From NCBI RefSeq assembly GCF_028290625.1, contig NZ_JAQGJM010000038.1, positions 124,001 through 188,000 on the forward strand: a stretch of 64,000 nt of DNA. Reading direction: 5' to 3'. The notes beneath the pieces were generated by a model. That model was not told the DNA's origin. It made no database searches and was given only the letters and a program-made list of their open reading frames with translations. Below are positions 44,071 through 53,182 of this stretch, in pieces. Source of the DNA: Devosia sp. Its GTDB lineage: Bacteria > Pseudomonadota > Alphaproteobacteria > Rhizobiales > Devosiaceae. The first letter of the stretch is position 1. Every line of letters starts with the position of its first letter. Both the position numbers and the translations under genes were made by a program.

Positions 44071-46083
44071 CTACTCCGCCCAATTCCCATACATGATCGG
44101 CATCATGCCGGCGAAGGCCGAGAACCGCGTCCAGGACTTGCGTTCGGGCAAGGTCCAGCCGGCTTCGGCGATGGCGGAGATGCGGGGGAAGACGAGGCGG
44201 TCGAAGATGGCGCGGTCGGTCATGGGTTCGGACCAGATGCAGGATTGCACGCCGAGCAGGTGCTTGACGGCTTCGGGGGTCATGCCGTCGCGGGCCTCGA
44301 AGGTGTAGGTTTCCTCGGGGCCGGACCAGCCGGCCCAGCCGGCGCCGGGCTCGGACCAGGAAATGCCGTTGGCCATGTCGAGATAGTAGCGCTGGCCGGG
44401 GGAGACGACGATGTCGTAGCCCTGCGCGGCGAGGGCCGCGTTGATTTCGACATTGCGCCAGCCGACCAGATAGGAATTGGACTTGTCGACGGCGTTGCCA
44501 TGAGCGGCCTCTTCCCAGCCGCCGGTGATGGCGCCTTTGCTGGCGATGATCTGGTGGACGCGCTTGACGAAATAGCCCTGCAGGATCGCGGTGGGGGAGT
44601 CTTCGATTTCGTCGGCACCACCGTGATTGCCGAGCTGGTTGAGCTGGGCCTCGTGCTTCTTGCGCATTTCGGGGCCGGCGAGCTTTTCCAGCAGGTCAAG
44701 CGCCAAAGGCGAGCCGGACCAGGCGGCGAGCGGAACTTCGTCGGCGCCGAGGTGGAAGATGCCGCCGGGGAAGAGGTCCAGCATTTCGGTGATGACGGTA
44801 TTGAGGAAGGTGTAGGTCTCCTCCATCGCCGGGTTGAGGCAATTGTTAGGGAAGCCCTGGACGGACTGGTATTCGCCGACTTCGTTGGGGTCGCGCAGCT
44901 GCGGCAGCGATTGCAAGAGCGCGTAGCAGTGGCCGGGCATGTCGATTTCGGGGACGACCTGGATGCCGAGGCTATCGGCGAGCGCGACAATCTGGCGGAT
45001 CACCGGCTTGGAATAGTAGCCGCCGGTGGGATGCGGGCCGCTACCGAGCATGGGCGGCAACGCCTTGCCATGGCCGCGCCAGGCGCCGATTTCGGTGAGC
45101 TGCGGATAGGCATCGATTTCGACGCGCCAGGCCTCGTCTTCGCTGAGGTGCCAGTGGAAGCGGTTCATCTTGTTCCAGGCAATCAGCTTGAGCAGGCGGC
45201 TGACTTCGGCGCCGGTATAGAACTGGCGAGCGACGTCGAGATGGGTGCCGCGCCAGACCAGGCCCGGCTCATCGGTGATGGTGCCGCCGGAGGGGAAGAC
45301 CAGCGTGTGCGGATGTTGCTTGGCGCCGCGCAGGATCTGGCCGGTGGTGATGAGGCCATAGAGGAAGCCGGCGCGAGCGGTCGCCGAGATGGTGACGGCG
45401 TCCTCGGCAAAGGCGATCTCATAGGCTTCGGCGCCGAGGCCGGATTTTGGCTTCAGATGGACCGGCATGCCGCCTTCGGAGGCGGGGCGGACCAGGGCTT
45501 CGACGGGGAACAGGTCGTCGACCAGTTTGGCGAAGGCCGCGGCGGCCTTGGTGGCGGCCTCGCCTTCGGGGAGCGGATTGAGACCCTGGGGGACGGCGCG
45601 GGCGCCGGTGACGGAGACGTTTTTGGGCCAGGGAATGATCGAGACCGAGACAGGGGTCTTGGCGGGCATTGGGAAGCGCGCGGCGCCCTTGAGCAGCGGG
45701 GCATTGCCGGCGGTGGAATGGGTGGGTGTGGTGATGACCGGCAGAATGGTGTCATCGGCCAGCGTTACGTAGGAGGAATTGGCGCCGTCGCTCCAGTGGC
45801 GCAGGCCATAGGACAGGCCGCGGGCGGTGACGGTCCAGGTTTCGCCGGGGGCGAGGACGTAACCGGCCGGCGGGGCGAACAGGGAATGGTTGGAGAGGCG
45901 CTTTTCGAGGACGCCGCCTTCTATTTGGGCATGCGGATCGATGCGCGCGGGGCCGCTGAGGCCGAGCTTGAAATTGCTGATCGGCGTGGTGCCGTTATTG
46001 GTCAGCTTGATCGCATAGGACAAGGGCTCGGTTGCGGTAGCCGGGGTCCAGATGGTGGCGAGATTCAAGGTGGGGGCGGTCAT
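44071..46083 (-). CDS. beta-N-acetylhexosaminidase (GH20)
   Basis: 670-residue glycoside hydrolase that releases terminal GlcNAc or GalNAc. An N-terminal beta-sandwich-like region (1-140) precedes the GH20b domain, and the TIM barrel starts about residue 280 (WRGTHLDVARQFYTGAEVSR). Active-site blocks are MNRFHWHLSEDEAWRVEI, PEIDMPGHCYALL and the catalytic Asp-Glu in FHLGADEVPLAAW; a Trp-rich aglycone region lies near QSCIWSEPMTDR. No signal peptide is evident, so it is likely intracellular and acts on imported oligosaccharides. ATG at 46083. Downstream of the RpiR regulator on the same strand, with a repeat between. Confidence 0.94.
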   Translation of the reverse strand: MTAPTLNLATIWTPATATEPLSYAIKLTNNGTTPISNFKLGLSGPARIDPHAQIEGGVLEKRLSNHSLFAPPAGYVLAPGETWTVTARGLSYGLRHWSDGANSSYVTLADDTILPVITTPTHSTAGNAPLLKGAARFPMPAKTPVSVSIIPWPKNVSVTGARAVPQGLNPLPEGEAATKAAAAFAKLVDDLFPVEALVRPASEGGMPVHLKPKSGLGAEAYEIAFAEDAVTISATARAGFLYGLITTGQILRGAKQHPHTLVFPSGGTITDEPGLVWRGTHLDVARQFYTGAEVSRLLKLIAWNKMNRFHWHLSEDEAWRVEIDAYPQLTEIGAWRGHGKALPPMLGSGPHPTGGYYSKPVIRQIVALADSLGIQVVPEIDMPGHCYALLQSLPQLRDPNEVGEYQSVQGFPNNCLNPAMEETYTFLNTVITEMLDLFPGGIFHLGADEVPLAAWSGSPLALDLLEKLAGPEMRKKHEAQLNQLGNHGGADEIEDSPTAILQGYFVKRVHQIIASKGAITGGWEEAAHGNAVDKSNSYLVGWRNVEINAALAAQGYDIVVSPGQRYYLDMANGISWSEPGAGWAGWSGPEETYTFEARDGMTPEAVKHLLGVQSCIWSEPMTDRAIFDRLVFPRISAIAEAGWTLPERKSWTRFSAFAGMMPIMYGNWAE

Positions 46084-46108
46084 GTATCGTACTCTTCGTG
46101 AACCTGTT

Positions 46109-46236
46109 GGCACGCCCTCGTGGTTCGAGGCTCGTGAAGAACTCGCACCTCACCATGAGGGCTACTGTAACGGCGGTGCTCCAGTAGCCCTCATGGTGAG
46201 GCGGGAGCGCAGCGACCCTCGAACCACGAGGGCGTG
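46109..46236. repeat. palindromic intergenic repeat, family A, copy 4
   Basis: About 128 bp with both ends intact (CACGCCCTCGTGGTTCGAGG and CCTCGAACCACGAGGGCGTG) and inner arms CTCACCATGAGGGCTACT and AGTAGCCCTCATGGTGAG, which are perfectly complementary over 18 bases. It lies between the RpiR and GH20 genes in one transcription direction, so it would be transcribed. Confidence 0.9.
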
Positions 46237-46249
46237 ACTGGATTTCGCA

Positions 46250-47149
46250 TCAGTCCCCCAAAGGCTGACTGTCGTCGCCGTCGCGGTTGACGACGAGCTG
46301 GTGCTTGATGCGTCGCATGCTGGCGACGGCGGGAGGGCCGAGGCGGGTGGCGATGGTTTGGGACAGAATGTCGACCATAGACAGGAACGCATAGCGGCCG
46401 GTGGTGGGCTGGAAAATATCGGGGTTTTCGGCGCGGTCGATCGGCAGCAGTACATCGGCCTTGTCGGACATGGGCGAGCGCGAGCGGGTGATGACGATGC
46501 GCGGCAAGCCGTATTCGCCAGCCGCCGTGAGCGCCTTGACCAGCGGCAGGTTGTTGCCGCTGAGCGAGAAGGCGATGATCACGGTGCCCGTGGGGGCACT
46601 GGCGGCGCGCATCAACTGGGCCTGATGATCGATCGAGGAAGCCACCTTGAGGCCGAGGCGGAACAGGCGCATTTCCATTTCGGTGGCAACCATCGAGGAT
46701 GAGCCGCCGGAGCCGAAGGTGAGCACGAAGCTGGATTTGATGATGGTTTCAGCGGCGCGTTCGATGGCGTCGAAATCGAGGTGGTCGAAGGTGTCGTAGA
46801 TGGTGGACTGGATGGAATTGACCACGCCCTGGGCGATTTCGCGCACGCTTTTGGGGCCATTGGCCGGCACCACATAGCGTTGGCCGACAAAGCGGCTCTG
46901 GGCCAGGCGAACCTTGAAATCAGCATAGCTGTCGCAGCCGAGGCGACGGCAGAAGCGGGTGACGGTGGGCGGGGAGACTTCCGCCTGGGCGGCGAGGTCG
47001 ACAATGGACATTTTCAGCACGGATTCGACATCGAGCAGGATGATGTCGGTCAGCACGCGCTCGGACCGGGTAAACTCGCTCTTTTCGGACTGCAGGACGC
47101 CGACGATGTCGAGCATGGCTTTGGTCTCTGAAACTGGGATCGATACCAT
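46250..47149 (-). CDS. MurR/RpiR family transcriptional regulator
   Basis: 299 residues: an N-terminal HTH_6 domain (FTRSERVLTDIILLDVESVL, then MSIVDLAAQAEVSPPTVTRF and CRRLGCDSYADFKVRL) and a C-terminal SIS sensor (FVLTFGSGGSSSMVATEMEM; IIAFSLSGNNLPLVKA). Such regulators sense phosphosugars. Its position between the sugar importer operon and the GH20 gene suggests control of these, as MurR does for MurNAc genes in E. coli. ATG at 47149 is preferred to a TTG three codons upstream; an internal ATG at codon 12 of this frame is a possible alternative. Confidence 0.9.
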   Translation of the reverse strand: MVSIPVSETKAMLDIVGVLQSEKSEFTRSERVLTDIILLDVESVLKMSIVDLAAQAEVSPPTVTRFCRRLGCDSYADFKVRLAQSRFVGQRYVVPANGPKSVREIAQGVVNSIQSTIYDTFDHLDFDAIERAAETIIKSSFVLTFGSGGSSSMVATEMEMRLFRLGLKVASSIDHQAQLMRAASAPTGTVIIAFSLSGNNLPLVKALTAAGEYGLPRIVITRSRSPMSDKADVLLPIDRAENPDIFQPTTGRYAFLSMVDILSQTIATRLGPPAVASMRRIKHQLVVNRDGDDSQPLGD

Positions 47150-47227
47150 AGTCAGCAACCCCCTACCCCAGCGTTCCCGCCAGGGACCGGTGGGGCTTTC
47201 TAGGCGGGCTCCTGACCTCTGGCCGCG

Positions 47228-48304
<1,077 letters not shown>

Positions 48305-48350
48305 GGGCGCAGAGTCTCCGGTCGGGCATGCCGACAGTTCAAAATGAGGT

Positions 48351-48376
48351 CCGCTGCCGCCCGGAGGCGGCAGCGG
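48351..48376 (-). terminator. intercistronic hairpin between binding-protein and ATPase genes
   Basis: CCGCTGCCGC / GCGGCAGCGG ten-base perfect stem with a six-base loop, 12 bases after the binding-protein stop. No T-run follows, so it more likely stabilises the upstream mRNA or attenuates than terminates. Confidence 0.7.
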
Positions 48377-48388
48377 GAAGCAACAAGC

Positions 48389-49603
48389 TTACTTGTACTG
48401 CTCGAGCTCGGCAGCGGCCTTGGTGAGGGCAGCCTGAGGTTCGGCAGCGCCGGTGACGACGGACTGAACCATTTCGATCATGACGTTCTGCAGGCCGAGA
48501 TAGTCGGTCAGCAGCGGCTCTGGGCCACCATAAGCGATACCGTCGAAGAACGGCTTCCAGTTGGGATCGGCAGCGACGATGGCGTCGGCAGCCGCACCCG
48601 GACGCAGCGGGGTCAGACCCTGCTCGGCTTCATAGGCGGTCTGGTTTTCGGCATTGGTGATGAACTTGGCCAGATCGATGGCCTTTTCTTCAACGCCCGT
48701 GCCCTTGAACACAGCCATCGAGTCGGTGATCAGCAGCGTGCCGGGACCCTTGGCCGATGGGCCCTGGGGCAAGGTGGTGACACCCCACTTGAAGGGCGAG
48801 TCCTTGAGCAGGTTGATCGCACCCGAAGCAGCCTGGATCATGCCCAGCTTGCCATCGAGGAAGATGGCGCGCACTTCGTTCTGCTCGTAAGCGGTCGGGC
48901 CTTCTTCCGAGTAGGGAACGATGTCCTTGATCGCGGTGAGGGCTTCCAGGTTCTGCTTGCTATCGAGCACGATGTTGTTGTCGGCATCGATGACCAGGCC
49001 GTCATTGGAATAAACCCAATGGAGGAACTGGTGCATCGTGTTGTCGAAGGTCTTGGCGACGAGGCCATAGCCGGCAGCATCGGTCTTCTCGGTGATGGCC
49101 TTGGCGTCGGCGATTTCCTCGGCGAACGTGGTCGGTGGCTTCTCGGGATCAAGGCCAGCGGCCGCGAACAGGTCCTTGTTCCAATACAGGGCCTTGGTCG
49201 AGAACGCGACCGGACGGCCCCACTGCTTGCCATCGAAGGTTACGGTGTCGGCGACGTAAGGATAGTAGCCGGCCTTTTCTTCGTCGGTCATCGGAATGTC
49301 GACGATGAGGTCGTTCGAAGCGAGCTGCTTGAGCGCGCGCGAACCGATATAGGCGAGACCCACGGGGGTGCCGGCGACGGCAAGCGTGGTCACCTTATCC
49401 TGGCACTGGCCCCAGCCAACAACCTCGGGGGCAACCTTCCAACCTGGATTGGCGGCTTCCCACGTGGCGATGGTGGCGACGTGGACGGCGCTGAGCGTAT
49501 CGCCGCATTCCACGAAGCTGATGGTCTGGTCCTGCGCGGCGGCATAAGCCGTCGAAGCAAGCAGCGCGAGCATCGCACCACCCAGAATCCTGGTATTTTT
49601 CAT
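48389..49603 (-). CDS. ABC sugar importer, periplasmic binding protein
   Basis: 404-residue extracellular solute-binding protein (family 1). Signal peptide MKNTRILGGAMLALLASTAY is cut at AAA/AQD; no lipobox. Binding-protein landmarks are VVGWGQCQDKVTTLAVAGTP, AFSTKALYWNKDLFAAAGLD (the conserved Tyr/Trp-N-K-D box), FLDGKLGMIQAASGAI, and a C-terminal helix region ending AAAELEQYK. Ligand cannot be read from sequence; neighbours (GH20, nagA, murQ, RpiR) point to an amino-sugar mono- or oligosaccharide. AAGGGAAGG lies before the ATG. Confidence 0.92.
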   Translation of the reverse strand: MKNTRILGGAMLALLASTAYAAAQDQTISFVECGDTLSAVHVATIATWEAANPGWKVAPEVVGWGQCQDKVTTLAVAGTPVGLAYIGSRALKQLASNDLIVDIPMTDEEKAGYYPYVADTVTFDGKQWGRPVAFSTKALYWNKDLFAAAGLDPEKPPTTFAEEIADAKAITEKTDAAGYGLVAKTFDNTMHQFLHWVYSNDGLVIDADNNIVLDSKQNLEALTAIKDIVPYSEEGPTAYEQNEVRAIFLDGKLGMIQAASGAINLLKDSPFKWGVTTLPQGPSAKGPGTLLITDSMAVFKGTGVEEKAIDLAKFITNAENQTAYEAEQGLTPLRPGAAADAIVAADPNWKPFFDGIAYGGPEPLLTDYLGLQNVMIEMVQSVVTGAAEPQAALTKAAAELEQYK

Positions 49604-49742
49604 GTTTGTACCTTCCCTTGCTTTACTGGCTCCCGAAGGAGCGAGTCCCTTTATTGAGCGCGGCTTTTGACGCCGTGCCCTAATCTTGTTCAGTCACGTT
49701 TCCGAACCGGAAAACCGCTGCGCACTTTTCCTGGAAACGCTC

Positions 49743-50690
49743 CTAGGTCTTGACGGCACCGGCGGTGAGGCCAGCGACGAGGTATCGTTGTAGAAAGACG
49801 ATCAGAATGAGCACCGGGCTAATGCCAACGAAGCTGGCGGCCATGAGCTCGTTCCACACCACTTCCTGTCGGCCAAAGTAGGCGAACAACCCAATGGGAA
49901 GCGGCATGAACTCGGTCTTGGAGTTGAATGTCAGCGCAAAGATGAACTGCTGCGCATAGGCTCCAATGAATGTGGTGATAGCGACGACGGAAATGCCGGG
50001 CATGGCGATCGGCAGGATGACGCGGCGCAACGTATAGAGACGGCTGGCGCCATCGACCCATGCGGCTTCATCGAGTTCCCGCGGAATGCGCATCATGTAG
50101 GTGCGCAGCAGCCAGATGGCCGATGGGATGAGGAAGGCCACGCCGGGCACGATCATGGCGAAATAGGTGTTGAGCACGCCCAGCGAGCGCATCAGCCGGT
50201 AGAGCGGGATGAGCAGCACGGCGCCGGAGAACATGTTCACCGCCAGGAACGCCGCCAGCATGATGCCGCGGCCCTTGAAGGGGAAGCGCGCAAAGGCGTA
50301 AGCAGCAGGCACCACCATGATCAGCACGACGATAGTGATGGTGGTGGACAGGAACAGCGAATTGACGATGTAGCGCCAGAAGCCGGGCACGCTCTGCCAC
50401 ATGGTGAAATAGGCGGTGAGCGAGCCGTTTTTGGGCCAGAAGCTATAGGGCGAAGAGAACAGCGCCGACAGCGGCTTCAGCGAGACCATGAAGCCTTCGA
50501 TGAACGGCGCCAGCACGAAGAACAGGAAGACGAACATGCCGGCGTAAATCGCGGTGTATTCATACCATTTATAGCGGTCGATCATCGCCCGGACGGCCTT
50601 GGCGGGCTTCCTGATGGCGGGCACCACGGCCAGATCATCGGCGGGATGGGCGGTCTTTTCGGCAGCGATATTCAGCGGCTGGTCGGTCAT
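49743..50690 (-). CDS. ABC sugar importer permease (MalG type)
   Basis: 315-residue inner-membrane permease with six main transmembrane helices. The EAA loop reads MRIPRELDEAAWVDGASRLY then TLRRVILPIAMPGISV. A 70-residue polar N-terminus precedes the first helix (AIYAGMFVFLFFVLAPFIEG). The start is ATG at 50690, overlapping the upstream permease's stop by four bases; a longer frame to 51080 runs inside the other permease and is rejected. Confidence 0.94.
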   Translation of the reverse strand: MTDQPLNIAAEKTAHPADDLAVVPAIRKPAKAVRAMIDRYKWYEYTAIYAGMFVFLFFVLAPFIEGFMVSLKPLSALFSSPYSFWPKNGSLTAYFTMWQSVPGFWRYIVNSLFLSTTITIVVLIMVVPAAYAFARFPFKGRGIMLAAFLAVNMFSGAVLLIPLYRLMRSLGVLNTYFAMIVPGVAFLIPSAIWLLRTYMMRIPRELDEAAWVDGASRLYTLRRVILPIAMPGISVVAITTFIGAYAQQFIFALTFNSKTEFMPLPIGLFAYFGRQEVVWNELMAASFVGISPVLILIVFLQRYLVAGLTAGAVKT

Positions 50691-51571
50691 GCCTTTTCTC
50701 CCGTATTGATTTTTCCGACGACGCGGAAATAGGCCAGGCAGAACAGGGACAGGAAAATACAGATCATCACCGCACGGGCAGCGCCTTCGCCATATTTGTA
50801 AGAGCCAATGGCGGTCTTGTAGGTGTCGATGATCATGGTGGTGGTGGAGCCGGACGGGCCGCCACGGGTCAGGATCCAGATGATGTCGAAGGAATTGAAC
50901 GTCGCGATCAGCGACAGCAGCGACATGGTCACCAGAGCCGGAATGATCATCGGGAAGGTGATGCGGCGGAAGCGGTAGAAGCGCCCTGCCCCATCGGTCC
51001 AGGCGGCCTCGTAGAGATCGCGCGGGATCGATTGCATGGCGGCCAGCAGATAGATGGTGACCAGCGGCACGCCGATCCACACGTCGGTGACGATGGTGGC
51101 CCAGAACGCGGTATTGCCGTAGGCCAGCCAGGCGATGGGGCCATCGACGATGCCGAAATTCTGCAACAGGCCCGAAATCATGCCGAACTGGCCGTTATAC
51201 ATCCAGCCCCACATGAAAATGCCGATGGCCATGGGCACGACCCAGGGTGGCATGGTGAGGATGCGGAACAGGGCGCGGCCGGGCACGGCGGCATTGAGCA
51301 GCACGGCGCCGAAGGTGCCGACGACCATCTTGATGGAGACGGAAAAGAAGGTCCAGACGAAGGTGCGGACGATGACTTCGTTGAAGTTGTTCTTGAAGAT
51401 TTTTTCGTAGTTCGCCCAGCCGACGAACTCGTAGGTCTTTTTCAGCGCCGCATTGGTGAAGCTGAGATTGATGGTATCGACCAGCGGATAGGCGACGATA
51501 CCGATGATGTAGAGAAGGGCCGGAGCCAGCAGAGCGAGAGCGAACAGGGTAGCGTTTCGTGTGCTGGTCAT
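50687..51571 (-). CDS. ABC sugar importer permease (MalF/UgpA type)
   Basis: 294-residue permease with six transmembrane helices, starting NATLFALALLAPALLYIIGI. The EAA loop is QSIPRDLYEAAWTDGAGRFY followed by RFRRITFPMIIPALVTMS, and the next helix ends at WILTRGGPSGSTTTM, typical of CUT1 permeases. It lies 11 bases after the Gfo/Idh stop and overlaps the second permease by four bases. Confidence 0.95.
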   Translation of the reverse strand: MTSTRNATLFALALLAPALLYIIGIVAYPLVDTINLSFTNAALKKTYEFVGWANYEKIFKNNFNEVIVRTFVWTFFSVSIKMVVGTFGAVLLNAAVPGRALFRILTMPPWVVPMAIGIFMWGWMYNGQFGMISGLLQNFGIVDGPIAWLAYGNTAFWATIVTDVWIGVPLVTIYLLAAMQSIPRDLYEAAWTDGAGRFYRFRRITFPMIIPALVTMSLLSLIATFNSFDIIWILTRGGPSGSTTTMIIDTYKTAIGSYKYGEGAARAVMICIFLSLFCLAYFRVVGKINTGEKA

Positions 51572-51582
51572 GGTCTATCCCC

Positions 51583-52737
51583 TCAACTGGTTCGGCCGAG
51601 GGCAGCGTCGAACTGCTGCCAGATCGGGGCCATGTCGATGACCGATTTGGTGCGCATGGCCTGGTCCATGGTGAGAGCCAGGAGCCCCGCTTCGAGCGCG
51701 TCGACCACCGAGACCGGCAACGGCACGCCTTCAACCATGTGGCTCAGGATATCGGCGGCCATCTGCTCGTCGGCGCCGTAATGCTGGCTGAGGCCGCTTG
51801 TCTTGTAGGTGTTGTCGACCAGGCGGTCGGAGGTACGGCTATCGGTGACGCGCAGGAAATTGCGGATGAAATCGCCCTCGGCCATGCCCTTGGCGCCCAT
51901 CACCGCAAAGCGGCGGAAATCGTCGGGAACGTTGAGATTGGTGTGGAAAGTGAGCGCGGAGCCATTTTCGTACTGCACCATGGCGGTCTGGAAATCGATG
52001 ATGTCGCCGTCGCTGTCGAAGACCTTGTCGCTGCCCATCCAGCCGCTCGGCTTGCGATGGTAGACTTCCATGTCGTTGATGCCGGTGACGGCCGGAGCGT
52101 TCTTGGGCACGAAAGTGCGGCGGCCACCGAAGCTGGAGACGTAGCGCGGGCGGCAGCCCATGACGCCATTATAGAGATCGAGATCGTGGCAGCACTTTTC
52201 GAGCATGAAGCTGCCCGAATATTTTTCGTAGCGGCGCCAGTCGCGCATGAAGAAAGCGCCGTGATAGGGCGGGATATGCTCTGACGCTTCGATCGAGGTG
52301 ATGTCGCCGAGCTGGCCTTCGGCCTGGGCCTTGCGCAGGTCGATATAGAGCGGCGCGTAACGTAGCACGAGGCCAACCATGAGGTTGTCGGAGCCGTATT
52401 GGGCGATCAGCTCGGCCAATGCCATGGTGTCCTCGACCGAGGTCACGACCGGCTTTTCGGTGAAAATCTTGAGGCCGCGTTCCAGCCCGATGCGGATGTA
52501 GTCCAGATGTGTGTGGTTGGGTGAGCCGACCATCAGCAGGTCGAGCTGTTCGCCATCCAGCATGGCTTCCAGCGTCGGGTATTCCTTGCCGACGGAAACG
52601 CCGTGTTCCTTGGTGTAGTCGAGGCCCGCAGGCGCGTCATCGACGTAAGCGACGACAGAAAAGTCGTCACGGGCAGCGGAGAACACCCGCGCCAGATAAC
52701 CCAGACGATAGCCGAGGCCGATAATGCCAACCCGCAT
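51583..52737 (-). CDS. Gfo/Idh/MocA family NAD(P)-dependent oxidoreductase
   Basis: 384 residues. Rossmann motif MRVGIIGLGYRLGYLARVF, then LLMVGSPNHTHLDYIRIGLE and the family's cofactor motif GLKIFTEKPVVTSVEDTM (EKP). The C-terminal beta-sheet domain carries the substrate site, with FMLEKCCHDLDLYNGVMG (the His-Asp pair of the family). Members oxidise sugars, inositols or amino sugars. First gene of the importer operon, suggesting that it acts on the imported sugar. Confidence 0.93.
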   Translation of the reverse strand: MRVGIIGLGYRLGYLARVFSAARDDFSVVAYVDDAPAGLDYTKEHGVSVGKEYPTLEAMLDGEQLDLLMVGSPNHTHLDYIRIGLERGLKIFTEKPVVTSVEDTMALAELIAQYGSDNLMVGLVLRYAPLYIDLRKAQAEGQLGDITSIEASEHIPPYHGAFFMRDWRRYEKYSGSFMLEKCCHDLDLYNGVMGCRPRYVSSFGGRRTFVPKNAPAVTGINDMEVYHRKPSGWMGSDKVFDSDGDIIDFQTAMVQYENGSALTFHTNLNVPDDFRRFAVMGAKGMAEGDFIRNFLRVTDSRTSDRLVDNTYKTSGLSQHYGADEQMAADILSHMVEGVPLPVSVVDALEAGLLALTMDQAMRTKSVIDMAPIWQQFDAALGRTS

Positions 52738-52852
52738 GAATGCCGTAACCCTGTTGCCCCGCCACTCTCTTAAACGGAGTGGTAAGGAATTTTGTAAACT
52801 ATTTTCAAGACTAGGATTGTCTCAAGTGTCATGTCAACACGAAAACCAACCA

Positions 52853-52872
52853 ACTTCAATACCAATTTAAGC
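52853..52872. promoter_or_regulatory. operator-like site with ATACCAATT core
   Basis: ACTTCAATACCAATTTAAGC, 116 bases before the Gfo/Idh start. It is repeated in inverted orientation at 52981-53000 and shares ATACCAAT with the site at 38254 next to the GntR gene. Confidence 0.5.
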
Positions 52873-52980
52873 CACCCCGAAAAACGGCGCGCTTTTGCGC
52901 AAAGTGCCGCAAAACTGGGCGGTTTTTGGCGCTCTATTGCGCAAATGGATGTGGACAAGTCGGCATCGACACCGGATGAT

Positions 52981-53000
52981 GCTTGAATTGGTATCGATGT
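52981..53000. promoter_or_regulatory. operator-like site with ATTGGTAT core
   Basis: GCTTGAATTGGTATCGATGT, the inverted counterpart (17 of 20 bases) of 52853-52872, about 180 bases before the MFS start. Confidence 0.5.
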
Positions 53001-53182
53001 GGGCTCTTCATCGGAAGACGACGATGTTGTCACGAATGAAAATTTGCAACACGATGGCAAGGCCGGCGACGCTGCGAGCGCGCTGGAGGATTGTGGTTTC
53101 CGAAGCCTTACCGACCATTCAACTCCAAACGCACGTGAAAGCCCAGCCAGATCGTGTTCGTTGGAAATGCAGGAAGAGTTAG

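Larger units (their letters stand above)
52738..53182. other. divergent promoter region between the importer operon and the MFS gene
   Basis: 445 bases with no supported gene. A/T-rich stretches occur at 52785-52870. A 20-base inverted pair (52853-52872 and 52981-53000, 17 of 20 matching) flanks a 108-base segment containing GCGC-rich short inverted repeats (GGCGCGCTTTTGCGC, GGCGCTCTATTGCGC). AGGAAGAG precedes the MFS start. Confidence 0.65.

Noticed and set aside
44056-46101. Plus-strand open frame of 681 codons opposite the GH20 gene
   Set aside because: Antisense shadow rich in Gly/Ala/Asp; the minus-strand GH20 protein has all catalytic motifs.
3876-46236. Repeats considered as CRISPR units
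   Set aside because: Copies are palindromic, tens of kilobases apart and not arrayed with regular spacers; no cas genes are present.
50691-51080. N-terminal extension of the MalG-type permease
   Set aside because: It would lie wholly inside the upstream permease gene in another frame; the ATG at 50690 has the expected four-base overlap.
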